A DNA stretch of 64,000 nucleotides from Hyaloscypha bicolor E. Taxonomy: Eukaryota; Ascomycota; Leotiomycetes; Helotiales; Hyaloscyphaceae. The notes beneath the pieces were generated by a model. The model did not search any database. It was not told the DNA's origin and saw only the letters and a program-made list of their open reading frames with translations. Location: the NCBI RefSeq assembly GCF_002865645.1, contig NW_020194693.1, positions 682,001 through 746,000 of the forward strand, in the 5' to 3' direction. Below are positions 47,603 to 59,803 of this stretch, piece after piece. Every line of letters starts with the position of its first letter. Within the stretch, counting starts at the first letter, position 1. Made by a program: the position numbers and the translations under genes.

Positions 47603-47989
47603 ATGGCTACCCTTGAAAGCACGAAATTTGCTGGATTTGCACTTCCTCTATCGAACGCGCTATCCTGCAACCCTTATTACACTCTGACCCTCTAAAATTA
47701 ATCGTGCTCTCTATCCACACACAGATGGCCAGATATCGTACAGACCTGCGGCCCCCTTGTCGTCTTCTGGATGTCAAGTTAATGCAGGTAGAAATACGGT
47801 TGCGAGAGCTGAGGGACGCGAAGATATCCCACCCAAAGTGAATTATTCTATTCTGTTAATCTAGGTCGTAAGCGCGCTCTTGACATTAGTGGCGGTGGAT
47901 CCGCCGACGATCTTCCATCTCTCGATGAGCTTTTTCGGACTGCTCTACGCCCGAAGATCTTGGTTGGTCCCGACTATGTAGGTAAATGA
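47603..47989 (+). CDS. Small hypothetical protein, three-exon model
   Basis: Exons 47603-47666, 47725-47787 and 47865-47989 give an 83-residue product that stays in phase throughout. The first intron would use a GC donor (CCT followed by GCAACC) and CACACAG acceptor; the second is GTAGAA...AATCTAG. The C-terminal exon reads like real protein (LPSLDELFRTALRP, PKILVGPDYVG). No family recognised, no signal peptide. Its stop codon overlaps the 3' end of the oxidase-lyase gene on the other strand by 16 bp. Confidence 0.4.
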
Positions 47990-50900
47990 GATGTTAAATT
48001 CCAACCACTCAATTGAATCAGGGGTGGCATATCAAATTCTCTTTCAAAATCCCATATCGGCACAAATATTATCGCGACTGTGTGATGGCCAGGAAGAATG
48101 TCCACACATAGGACCCGCACGTCTGGGTTTGGGGCGTCTGTTTCACCTGGCGGGAGTTGGGGGTCGATCGGGGAACGTACGGCATCCATAATATGGAATG
48201 CTGCTATGGCCGGACTTTGAAGGATAACACCCATTCTCTTTCCGTTCATCGTCAAAACTACCAGCTTGTTGATTAGTAAACAAATCCGCAGCGAAGTTTG
48301 GGGGGGTACATACGAGCTCGTTTGCCACCTTCCTGTGTCACTATATCAGCTCTCGTATGCATTCTCCATTGGCTAGTATGCGCAGCCCCTTGGATCTCAT
48401 CCTGAAGCAGAACCTGAGAGCGTCCACCCAAAAGTTTCAAACCCCGTCGGATGCGTGGTCCGTGATAGGCAGAGGTCAAGTTTGTGATCCATAGAGCAGT
48501 ACTACTGTCGTCTACCAGAAACGCTGGACCGGTTTCCGTTGTGCCGCTACTCGCGAAGCTGACCGAGGGCGCGGTTGTTACTTTTTGATTCGTATTGTTG
48601 TAGAGTATCGTGTTCTGCCCGGCGGTCCGAGTTCTGTAGTACAGCCAGCGATCACTGTCTTGCGACTCGCCGGCGAAATAGCCGTGTGAAAGATAGTCCT
48701 GGTGGCAGAGTTCAATTGCCCACCTTTCTCCCAAAGCGTCCAGCACGAAGTCACCGGCATCTAGGTTGCCATCTGTGGTGCCTTGTGAGATTCTGCTGTC
48801 TGGATGTACTGGATAAGACTAGGGACGAAGAATCAACTCACGTGCCGCATGCCCTGTTGACTTCCCCGCCTTCATTGCGACGAACAATCCGGTCGCTGAT
48901 GACCAAGAACTCCGTAAAGATACCCAAGCACCATCTGGGCTGTCGAAGCTCCGGTCAAGCGGGAGATTGGAGTACCAAGAGCCCTTCAATTGCGGTTTAT
49001 ACCAGAGCATCGATAGGGGATCGGCAGCTTCAGCCTTCACCCTTTGGTACAGCGTATATGCCGGCATCATAAATTGGTCTCCGTAAAAGAAGAGCGAGTT
49101 GGCCGTGGCTGTGATCTTCCTCGGCCCACAATCCCCGTAATTGAACTTGTCTGTCATCCCGTTGTTATACATATGGAACATTCCGGTGTCTTTGAAACCT
49201 CGGTTTGCTGTCAGAAGCCCCTGGGTGCTCCCGGTGGCCGAAAGGAGCGCTGATGCCAACTGCGCGTGAGCTTGTGTCCCAAAATGCCAATAGTCAGGCG
49301 TCTCGACCCAAGTTCCATCCGTCTGGACAGCTTGTGCGCAGTGTTCCCTCGCGTTCTTAATTGCACGCCCTAGCAGTGCCTCTGCGACCCCAGTAGGATC
49401 ATCGCGGTAAATCGCAAGAGAAGCAATGATGATGCCACCGTTCGTTACACCTAGCTGTTCAGCACACCGATCAAGTATTGGAGGTTTGCACTACAGCTTT
49501 ACATACAGTTCCAATTACCTTTGGCACGGAGGAACCATGCCTCATCGTTATACGCCTCTAGTCCTTTTGTAAGACCTAATGAAATGATAGACCACATGAT
49601 GCCTTCGCGTTCTTCGGGTCTCCACGCATCGTACATCCAGTCGTAAGCGTAAGCAAAGGCAACGAGAAACTCGCCTATGTCAAGCCAATGCCTTTCCGAG
49701 GGGTGAGCTGAAAGTAGGGACTTGAGCTGGGTGTGAATGATATCTGCTTACTGGCTGTTCCAATTGTCTCCATCGACACCGAAGTACACTGTTGAGTTTC
49801 CCGAGGCCACGAGAAGTTCTTCCCACACTCGGCTCTTCCATTTCGTATCTCGTGTCACACGAAACATGTAGGCCCAATGTTTCACACGTAACTGGACTTC
49901 ACGCGCGGTATCTAGGACCCCGTTACCGGATATGCCTTCTAAGGAGTAGTTAACATGGGGTCTGGTTCGCCAGATCTCAGCCCGCTCCGAGATAGTTTGA
50001 TGCCATTGTGTCATGTATGAGTCTGTCCCTATCACCTCCGGAAGTCTATCCCATTCCTGCTCCGTGGCAAACAATCTCGGGTGTGATGGTTGGATAATTG
50101 AAATAAGAGCTCCGAGTTGAACACTTGTAGTCTGCTTGGAGTCTTGGTCCAATACAGGGGTGGCTATGTTTGAGACTGCCGGTGTGCGTAGTTTGTTTGG
50201 AAGTCGAATATCCATAGTCGCTGCATGCGAAGGCACTCCTTGGTCATTGATGGCAAAGAGCATCCACCATCCTGGAGGCACTATTCCTGGATCGCTGGGC
50301 ACCTCAATTTGGGATTTCCATTCCTTGGTTGGGTTGCCTTCTCCCCTATCCAGAGCAACAGCGTCAAGCTGGATACGACGTTGGTCGGTGTTGATTGAAT
50401 GTGTCACTGATCCATAACGGATAAGCGCGAACTTAGCGACTGGCTCATTAGTAAAGATGAACAAACTCGCCCCGAGTTCAATGATAGAAGGCGAGGTGCC
50501 TGTGATCACAGGACGTTGTGCCAAGCCCCTATCGGAATTGAATAAATAAGGCGGATAGAACACCTGCAGGTCCAAGTGGTTTGCCGACGTATCTTCACAG
50601 ATCCGCCAACAAAGACCACCGCCTCCAGTCAAGACTGTTGCGTCAGGCAACAGAATGGCTATACTGTGGTAATTTCGTGGGGTTGGTGATCTCACCATTT
50701 TAGTGAACCTTCGAGTCACTGGGTTCCAGAGCTCCGGCGTGAGCGATGAGTTCACATCGGTCCACTGCCTTGCATAGGAAACACCACCGTTGACGAAGAC
50801 ATCGCCAGTCGGAAGAACAACACTATTGGCATAGGCGCGCGGATCGTGCATCGAATCTATCGCCTCGGCTTCGACTTCTTCGAAAGGATCAGAGAGGGTA

Positions 50901-51832
50901 ATTATATGGGCTGCTCGTGTGCTAAATGAGAGCGCATAGCTTGGCGCACCCCCGAGTGTCAAGATTTTCCCCTTTGTGGCGTCGTACATGATGGCATTCC
51001 CGTTCATGGAGTCCTCATCTGCACCTCTGACTCCGGCAGCGCGGTGATCACCTAGGCCGCGCGTGCCATACCAGTTCATATTCGCCGAGGGTCCTGCTTG
51101 AAACACGGACTCGTTTTTCCAGGCGAAGAGCCAGGCGTGATTGTCGGCAAAGAACTCGCCCCTGGAGTCATTTGTCAACATCGGTCCCACTGGACAGTCT
51201 GGCAATGCCGTCCAAGCGTTTCCAATGGGATCAAAGACTTCTCCACCCTTACTTGCAACGTCGACACCCCCGATACCTCCGTTCCACGAGCCTCCAATGG
51301 TGAATATGCGGCCATCTGAGAGCGTTGTCTGCGCGTGGTATCCACGGCCCATTGTCATGTTCTGTGCAGATATCCAGCTGTCACTCTCGTCGTCAAAGAT
51401 GCTCACTTTGTTGTCAGTCATTCCTCCGGTGACAACGGGTCGTCCTTGAAAATCGAGTGAGAGGCCCGGACAGAACATTCCATGGTTGGTTACTGTCCCG
51501 GGGGCAACAGAACCCGTGAAGGGATCATAGATGGCCGAAAACGTGATATCGTAGCTGCTGCTGTCTTCTGCATACATCTGGTCTGCTTTATCAGCAGCAA
51601 ACATAAGGATACGACCTGACTGTGGAAGGACTGCGGCAGCGACCGGTATGAGTGGTACTGGGATTTTGGGACCCCATTGACCATGAATTGATGGGTTTGA
51701 TCCCCCATGGAAGTTGACCAAACGTAAGCGTTTGTAGCTTGTCGAGCGAGTGGAGCTGAAGTATAGGAAAAGCGATGTGGCAAAAGCAAACGCCCAGAAG
51801 AGTACACAACGAGTCAGAATCCGGGCGCCCAT
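47974..51832 (-). CDS. Copper radical oxidase fused to heparinase II/III-like domain
   Basis: Five exons (51832-49752, 49691-49507, 49450-48842, 48772-48314, 48257-47974) join in phase into 1,205 residues. Residues 10-25 form a membrane-spanning signal anchor. Residues about 45-545 match galactose oxidase (AA5): Cys121 (in MFCPGL) and Tyr165 (GRGYH) for the thioether cofactor, Trp183 (GGSWNGG) for the stacking residue, Tyr388-His389 and His478 (THSINTDQRR) as copper ligands, then the DUF1929-type C-terminal domain. From HPRLF (about 584) onward the protein follows fungal heparinase II/III-like proteins: LDTAREVQ, DNWNSQHWLD, YDWMYDAW, GNWNCVTNGG (C756), and GHAAHGNLDAGDFVLDALG (His956, His959). 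All five oxidase residues are present, so oxidase activity is likely; lyase activity and glycan substrate are inferred. The acceptor at 48,773 was chosen because it restores the conserved HG-x-LDAG motif. Expected at the cell surface or secreted. Confidence 0.9.
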
Positions 51833-52360
51833 AGCTACAACACGACTGACATATAGTTTAGTCTTGTGTTCACTACTTTGAGGCTCTAAGGAGAGAAGGT
51901 AGTGTAAGTAAGCAAACTCAACTCGGGGACGTGTTTCGATCCTTTAGAAGGAGATAGGATGAGAATATGTAAAAGATATACTTGTATAGTCGCAGTGTGT
52001 TTCAGCCAATATAGCACCGTGTTCAGGACATACAGGCATCGATCGAACAATCTTTCAAATATGTCCCTTTCGTGTATGTCCGAGAGGCTTCTGCATCCTC
52101 ACCGCCGTGTGCTGGAAAAGGCAAGCAGTAGGTGGACCAATGTCACCACTCGACCATGATACACTTCCGATGTACTTAAGCCATGGATGTCTTGTGGCAG
52201 GGATAACATGGCCCCTTGACTTGTAGACAAGTAGTGTACAGCGGGATATTGGGTTGAACGAGTTTTAAATTAATTGGTCTCATACATTGGTGGTCACAAT
52301 ACGATGCCGAGAACCTTAGCGTAAAAAGGAAGGCTCCGGCATCGAATAGCGGTGACGCGT
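51833..52360. promoter_or_regulatory. Upstream region of the oxidase-lyase gene
   Basis: About 530 bp of normal composition between the start codon and the MULE-like element's target duplication. It should contain the promoter; no specific site is recognised. The transposable element boundary at 52,361 limits how far an ancestral promoter could extend. Confidence 0.5.
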
Positions 52361-52375
52361 GCAGCAAACCCGAAC

Positions 52376-52429
52376 TGTCTCGGGACAGTTCATTCCACAG
52401 TCCGACTGTCCCCAATTCTACCGATAAGC
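52376..52429 (+). repeat. Left TIR of MULE-like element
   Basis: Contains GGGACAGTTCATTCCACAGT; pairs in inverted orientation with 55,987-56,040 with two C/T-type differences. Confidence 0.92.
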
Positions 52430-55400
52430 TAGGCGGTGAAGCGTGTTTTAGCGCTCTGACAGCTTCCCCGCAATTCTCATTAATAATATGACATCTTGAC
52501 TCAATATACAGTGATTTTGGTAGCATTCGAGGCTAACTTTGCATCGGCCCGATACATTATAGTTAGAAGTTGTCAAATATAGAAATACACCGCTATTTGA
52601 AGTTTTAGTAATATATTATTGCTATATATTCGTAACTTAATATACTAATTTTTGGTACGAAATCGACTACTTATATACTATTATAATATTAATTTTATTA
52701 TATATACTAATATTTAAAGGTTTAGTAATAAATATAGCTAGTAATAGAGGAAAGAAATAGCTAGCTATTATATATACTTATTAGTACCCGATTATATTAT
52801 AATTATTACTAAAAACCACATATTATTATATTATAAATTACTAAAATCTCTCTAATTTATTTCTTATTTTTATATATCTCTAATTATTAAAAATAATTAT
52901 AATATATTTTTAATTAGCTAAATAAATTACTATTATAATTAAAGCCATATCTATTATAAATTAATAGTAATCTAGAAATAATTTTATTATTTCTAGCCCT
53001 AATATAGCTTTCTAATACTTTTAGAATTAGGCCTTTATTTAAAAATTTGCTTTTATTATTAAGTATTATAATAAAAGAAAAGTTTACTAGAATTATTTAT
53101 TTTATAAAAAGAAAACTCGAAATAGTTATTAAATTAAAGAAACTAATTAATAATATATAAATATATTTATTCGGGCTATTAATTATTTTATTTATTACTA
53201 TATTAATAAATAAAAGAAATAAAGAAATTAGTAAATTTTTTATTATAATAAATATTTTAAATATAAATATTTCCTTATAATTACTTTCTTCTTTTTACTT
53301 TTTTATTATTACTACTATTTAGAGTATTTTAAGGCTAAATATATTATTAAAACTTATTAAAAAGCATTTAGTTTTAAGGTATTATTAAATATTCTTAAAA
53401 AAAAATAAACCTTAAAATTAAATAAAAAAAGCTCTATAATTTATTATATAAATAAAATAAAATAAAGCCATTAAATTAGAAAAAAGCTTAATTAATTATT
53501 ATATACCTTAATAATTAGGGCTATTATATCTTTATTAATAAAGTATATATATTTAATAATCTTAGAAATAAAATAAAACATATTATTTAAAGTATTATAT
53601 AATATATTCTCGAATAAATTCGCTTTAATTATTAATTTATTTTTAAGTTCTTGTTTAAAACTAGTACTATATTTAATAAAAAATACTAATGCCTTTTATT
53701 TTATTATTTTATAATTATTTAAAAGTAATAATTATAGCTAGAAATTTTACTATTAGATTGGCTATATTTATTAGTTAATTAGCTATTAAAAAACAAAAAA
53801 AGTATTTAAAGCTAAAGAAAATCATATTATAAAAAATAAAATAAAAGCTAATAATTTTAGTAATATTAAAAAAATTAAAAAAATTATTATTAAAAGCCTT
53901 TAATTTTGATTATATTAGCCTAACTTCTAAATAATTATAAATTATATTATTAATATTAAGTAATTAATTTTATTATTAAATAATAATATTATAATATTTT
54001 AATATTATTAAAAGTATATAGTTAATATAATTGAGGCTAGACAAATTAAAAAAGCTATTTAAAAATATTATATAATATTATATTAAATCTAATTTGAAAT
54101 TAAATTTAAGTTTTAAATATTAAAGCTCTTAAAATAATATAATAAGCTTTTCTTAATTATATATATCTTATAAAACATATTTATTTAACTAGTTATTATA
54201 AACTTAAAAAGCCTTTATTTTATTTTTCTTATATATTAAATATTCGAATTTAAATATTAATATATTAATTCGGGCTAATTAGGTAAAACTATTTTTATTA
54301 GCCGGGCTATTAAGATTATTATAACAAAATTAAGTCCTTTATTTAAGAGATATAATAATTTATTTAATAAAAGCCGTTTTATAAATCTTTAATTAATTAA
54401 TAAATTCTTTTTTTAATAATATTTTTAAAAACCTATATATTATTATTTTGGGCTAGTTATAAAAGAATATTAGTTTATAGAAATAATATTAAATTACCTA
54501 AAATAAAAGTATTATTTTTATAAATTTTATTTTAAAAATAAATATTAATTAAATTATTTTTTGCTTTTATAATATAATATTTCTTACTAATATTAAATAA
54601 TTTATACTTTTCTTTTCTTTTCTTCTTAATAATTTACTAATAATTCTTTTATTATTTACGAAAAATAGCAAATATAAATTAATAATATACTAAATATTAT
54701 AAAGCAAAAAAATTAATATATTATTAGAAACAAGTTTATAAATTATAAAAAATAATTCTTTTTTAATATTATTATTAATTTAGTTAAATTATATAAATAA
54801 CTTTTATTTAAATATATATTATAATTTACTAAAGCTATTTAGCTAATTATATAATATCTTTAATTAAAAGCTAAAAATTAAGCTATTATATAAAATACTT
54901 TTTTTATTTAATTTTCTAGTTTTCGACTTTTATTATAGCTATTAAAATTTATATAAGACTAAAAGTATATATTTATTTTATTAAACTTGAGATAATTAAA
55001 TAAGAAAAATTAAATAAATCTAGGATTTATTAAAAGGCTAAAAAAATATAAAAGTAATTAGGAAATAAAAAAAGCTTAATATAATAATATTATTATAAAG
55101 AATTATTATATTAGATAATATATTTAGTTTTTTTATATTTTTATTACTTTTATAAGTTTATTAATTTTAATTTTAATTTAAATCATATATTATAAGCTTC
55201 TTAAATTTCAAGCTTTAAAGATATTAATAGTATTTAGGGCTTCTTAAGCTTTATAATATTTTAAATATATGTCTTTTTCTTTTTTTAAACTTATTTTTTT
55301 TATAAATTCGAATTTTAATTAAAATATCTTTATTTAATAATAATTTCGATTTCTTCTAATTTCTTATAATTTAAGAGCTCTTATAATATATATTTCTTAT

Positions 55401-55986
55401 ATTAATTATACTAGCTTATTTTATATTAATTTCTTATTTTACTTTTATTTCTTTATTAACTAAACTACTTCTTTATAAATATATTTATAAATCTATAAAA
55501 AAGCAAATATCTTAAAATTATTAAAAGAAAAAGAAATAATATAAAAAAGACGCTAGTAAAAAAAAGAAATTAAAATTAAAAAATATAATACAATTAGTAA
55601 ATAAATAAATAATAGAATAGAAATTATTTTTTAAAAGCTTATAATAAGAAATAAGTATATTATTAGTTTTCGAGCTTTACTAAAATTATTAATTCATTTA
55701 TAGCTTTATTTTCTTTTTATTTCTTTTTTAAATTAGTTTTTTCTATTATAAAAATCAAGTAATTAGTCTAGTATATTTCTCTATTTAAGATATAAAGATT
55801 AATGGAATTATAGTTTTTAGTTAAATATATAATTTATTATATTATTATAGTTATCTTGGGCTTGGGTTCTTATATATATCTTTATTTTTCGACTTGAAGT
55901 TTTTCTAATGGAATTTCAAAGCTTATCGTGCGGTCATATAAACCCCCACCAAGTGGCGATAGCGCTAGAAGTACCGGCAGAATCGG

Positions 55987-56040
55987 GCTTATCGGTAGAA
56001 TTGGGGATAGTCAGACTGTGGAATGAACTGTCCCGAGACA
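55987..56040 (-). repeat. Right TIR of MULE-like element
   Basis: Reverse complement of 52,376-52,429 with two differences. Immediately outside are four bases, then the direct repeat GCAGCAAACC. Confidence 0.92.
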
Positions 56041-56054
56041 AGTCGCAGCAAACC

Positions 56055-59000
56055 GGCGCAGTTTGGGCTAACACACCTCGCCGGTAGACTTATATAACGT
56101 CCTTTTTTACACATATAGGTACCATGACTAATTCAGGGTTTCAGGCAGAGCTTCCAGGACGCTGCCGTCGGACCGATTAGTGGGGAAAGCTCGTGTCATG
56201 AAACCTTAAATTTTGTAGCTTTACAGAGGTACAGCCAATAAGTATTCATATAGCGCTAGCAGGAGTCTGAACTTCAAACCCTTATAATGCAATTACGAAA
56301 TGCTATAAAAAAACAGAAAAATAAGATAGTATAATAGTATATATATATGAGATAATAATCGAGTTTACTAAGTACTTTTATATTGCATTTTAAAAGAGTT
56401 ATAAGGGTTCAGTTTTTTATAGACCCCTATTAATTCGGTTACTATATAAATATATATTAGCTATATTTCTATTTATTAAATAATACTAAGTTTTAGCTAT
56501 TTAGCTAATAATATATAAAATTCGCGCTTTCTAGAATAGACTTTTAGGTAGCTTATTAAACTTAAATTTTCTTCTTATAATAAAAGATTAATAATAATAT
56601 TATAAGAGATCTCTAGTTAGCTCGAATTAAGGCCTTTATAAGTTCGATTTAAAAAGAAATCTAATATAATAATATTTAGTTTATAAATAAGCTATTAAAT
56701 AAGAATCGAGAGTTATTAAAGCTAGAAAAGCTATAAAATAAAGCAAGAAATAAGAAAAATAATACTTAAATATTATAAAATAGCTTTTTTTTATAATGTA
56801 ATAAACTATTTATTTTTAATAATATAATAATACTTGAAATATTCTTATATATTGTTTTTATTTAAAAGATATATATTTAGCTTTTAATAAAATATCTAGA
56901 ATAAGCTAAGCTTTAATAACTTTTTTAGGCTTACTATTATTAGTCTAACTAAAATATAAAAATAATTATTATATTTAATAATAATCTTATATTTCTAGAA
57001 ATAAAAAGCTAAATTTCTTATATTTCTTATTAGTTTTTAATTACTTCTAATAATATATATTAGTAAATTTCAAGAAACTTTTAGAAAATATAAATAAATA
57101 TAATATAATAATGATTTTTATTAATTAGTTAAATAAGTACCTTATTATAATTTTTATTTAAAATATAATTATAATTAAAAAACTAGTATTTTTATTTCTT
57201 ATTTATATTATTTATTAAATTAGTATTTTAAAGATTATAATATTTAATTAAGGCCCGTAATTTATATAAAAATTTTAAAGCAAGTTTTATAAATATATTA
57301 ATATAAAGCTTAAATTATTAATTATTAATTAAATAAAAATTATTAACTAATAGCTATATTTTTATATAAAGTATTACTAGAATAATTAATTACTAATAAA
57401 TAGCCTTAATTTGTAAAATTACAAACTAATTTTCTTTCTTTATAAAAAAAGGCTATAAATTATAAATATTATTTAATTAAAAAACCTAAATATAATTAAA
57501 TATTTTAAAGAAAAAACTAAATTAAAAAAAAATAAAGGCTTTAATAATATAACTTTATAAATTATAATAAAAAATACAGGAAAATATAATATTAATATAA
57601 GAATATTATATTATTAATTAGTGAATTTCGAAATTTGGAAATAAAATATAAATTATTATTAAGTATTAAAAAAATTATTATTCGAGTTATAAACTAGCTT
57701 ATTAATAAAAGAATTATATAAAATTCTAAAGTAAATTAAATATTTTTAGGCTTAATTTTCCGGAATTAATAAAAATATATCTAATATTTTATATAAAGAA
57801 ACTATATAAAAACTCAAGTAATTTCCTTTTTAAATAAGTAAATTCGAAGCCTTTATTCTTGAAATTATAAAATAAAGAAATAGAATATAAAGTTTAGAAA
57901 ATACTAGTAATAAAGCTATTATATAAGAAGTTTAAATATTAAATTTAATAAAAAGAATAGAATTTAAATCTAGAATAATATCTAGTATTCTTATTAAATA
58001 ATAGTCTTTTAGCTCTTTAGAACTTTTATACTAAAAACCTTAAATAGCTAGAACTATTTTAGAATCTTTTTTATTAATTAAACTATATTAAAAATAATAT
58101 ATTACCGGAATTATATATTATAAATAAAAACTCTTTTAATTATATATAAAGAGCTTCTAGCTTTTAATATATAACTTATAACTTGAGAATTTAATAAAAA
58201 CTTTTAAAGCTCGAAAATAAGCTTATTTTAAAAAAAGAAGTAATATTATAATTATTATAATATATAGTACTAATAAAAAGTAGATTAGAATTAGTTAAAT
58301 ATATAAAATCGAAATTGGGAAATATAAGTCGAAGTTATATATTATAATTTCGCTTAATTAATATATAAGCCTATATATAACTCGTAATTATTTAGATTTA
58401 AAACTTCTTTAAAATTTTCTTTTTTTCTTTAGCTTTAAATTATTAAAATAGAAATAATCTAATTATATCTTTTAGACTCTAGATTTTATACTTGTAATAA
58501 TAAATAATAAATTCTTATTATAATAAGTTTATAATTTTAATATAAGAAAGAAATATTTAAGATATTTATAAGTAGTTTCGAATAAAATATAAATAGTATA
58601 AAACTTAAAAGATTTAAGTAAAATAAAATATATATTTATAAATATTTATAAATAATTATATAATTTTAGTAAATTAATATATATTAAATTTTTTAAAAAA
58701 GAACTAAAGTACTTATTAAGTAGCCTTATATAAACTAAGCTAGTACTTATATAAGACTACTTAAATACTGATTTTTTATAATAATAAACTAATTTTTCTT
58801 TTTAAAATCCTTTTAAAATCTTTTTCTTTCTTTTTTTAGCTTCTTTTAATTTGTTTTTAAATAACTCCTAACTTTTTAAATAAGCTCCTTTATATATATA
58901 AGTATCTTAGGAATTCTCCTAAATAGAATTTAATATATTTTTTAAGTAGCCTTTTTTAAAGAGAAAAAGCTATTTATTAAAGGATTTTAACTTATATTTA

Positions 59001-59342
59001 AAGTAATTTTAAGCTAATTTAAGCTTAATTGAGAATTATTAAAATATTTTCGAATGTATTAAATATAAATAAGTATATCTATAATAGAAAATACATTTAT
59101 AAAAGTAATAATTAAGTTTTAATATATATTTAAAATATAATAAATAAATAAAAATCGAGAAAATTAATATATTCTTATAGAAAATCCTAATATTCTAAGA
59201 ACTTCTTAATTATTTTGCTAATTAGAAAGAATTCCCTTATTTCAGAAATTCTGGTCTCTTAATTTCTAATTTTTAATAATAGAATTACTATTATTATTAA
59301 GTTCGTAAGTCGAGGTAATTCTAGAAGTATTATTATGCTTTA
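56055..59342. repeat. AT-rich RIP-like block
   Basis: The first 230 bp are GC-balanced and gene-free; from about 56,280 the composition collapses to A/T and all frames are closed. I could not identify element ends or motifs with confidence. Confidence 0.7.
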
Positions 59343-59479
59343 CGCAGGTGCATGCCCTAATGTTTGTTACACCGCCTTTCCAGGGGTTGCGCTGAAATGC
59401 CCTGTAGCCATGCGCTGTAGCCGACTTTTGCTTAGCAGAACTCAAGGCGGTGTAACAAACATTAGGGCCTGCACCTGCG
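59343..59479. mobile_element. Palindromic MITE, 137 bp
   Basis: 36-bp inverted arms (59,343-59,378 and 59,444-59,479) differ at one position; they start CGCAGGTGCA and include TGTTTGTTACACCGCC. A 65-bp spacer separates them. No coding capacity. The flanking sequence on both sides resembles a hAT-like MITE interior, so it inserted there. A target duplication is not obvious (TA on the left, AA on the right). Confidence 0.8.
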
Positions 59480-59732
59480 AAGTTCGCTTACCACGTGCCG
59501 CCACTACTTAATTGGGTAGCAAGATGGCACTAAAGCAGGAATGCCCGGAGCTTTACTAAATAAGGCTAGTCTAGCACGTGTGCGTATTACATGTATAGTA
59601 CTCAAAGTATTTATAAATATTTATAAATACCTTAATTAGAATATAAGTAGAATATAAGTAGTGGGAATATTTAATGAATAGAATATAAATAGGGGCCACT
59701 ACTCTATTCTACTCTATTTATTATTTATACTG
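59480..59732 (-). mobile_element. hAT-like MITE relic
   Basis: Runs inversely parallel to the intact MITE at 26,286-26,843: GTTCGCTTACC, ACTTAATTGGGTAGC, GCACGTG, then AATAGAATA...GTAGTGG and an end ...TTATTTATACTG in place of TTTGACACACTG. It is more mutated and is interrupted by the palindromic MITE just to its left. Its outer left end was not located. Confidence 0.65.
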
Positions 59733-59803
59733 TTTCAACGTCACTATTATACCCCTCTTCTGTCGATTCGAATAGGTCGTTCCATTATCCTGCCATATTC
59801 ATC

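Larger units (their letters stand above)
52371..56044. mobile_element. RIP-degraded MULE-like DNA transposon
   Basis: Inverted repeats of at least 54 bp (52,376-52,429 and 55,987-56,040, 52 of 54 matching by eye), continuing more weakly outward to a 10-bp direct repeat GCAGCAAACC on both sides (52,361-52,370 and 56,045-56,054). Long TIRs with 9-11-bp target duplications are typical of Mutator-like elements (fungal Hop type). The centre (52.56-55.86 kb) is AT-rich and closed in all frames, so the transposase is unreadable and the class rests on the ends. Confidence 0.7.

Noticed and set aside
48773..48781. Acceptor at 48,782 for exon 4 of the oxidase-lyase
   Set aside because: It also keeps frame but inserts three residues that break the conserved HG-x-LDAG block; the acceptor ending at 48,773 fits the family.
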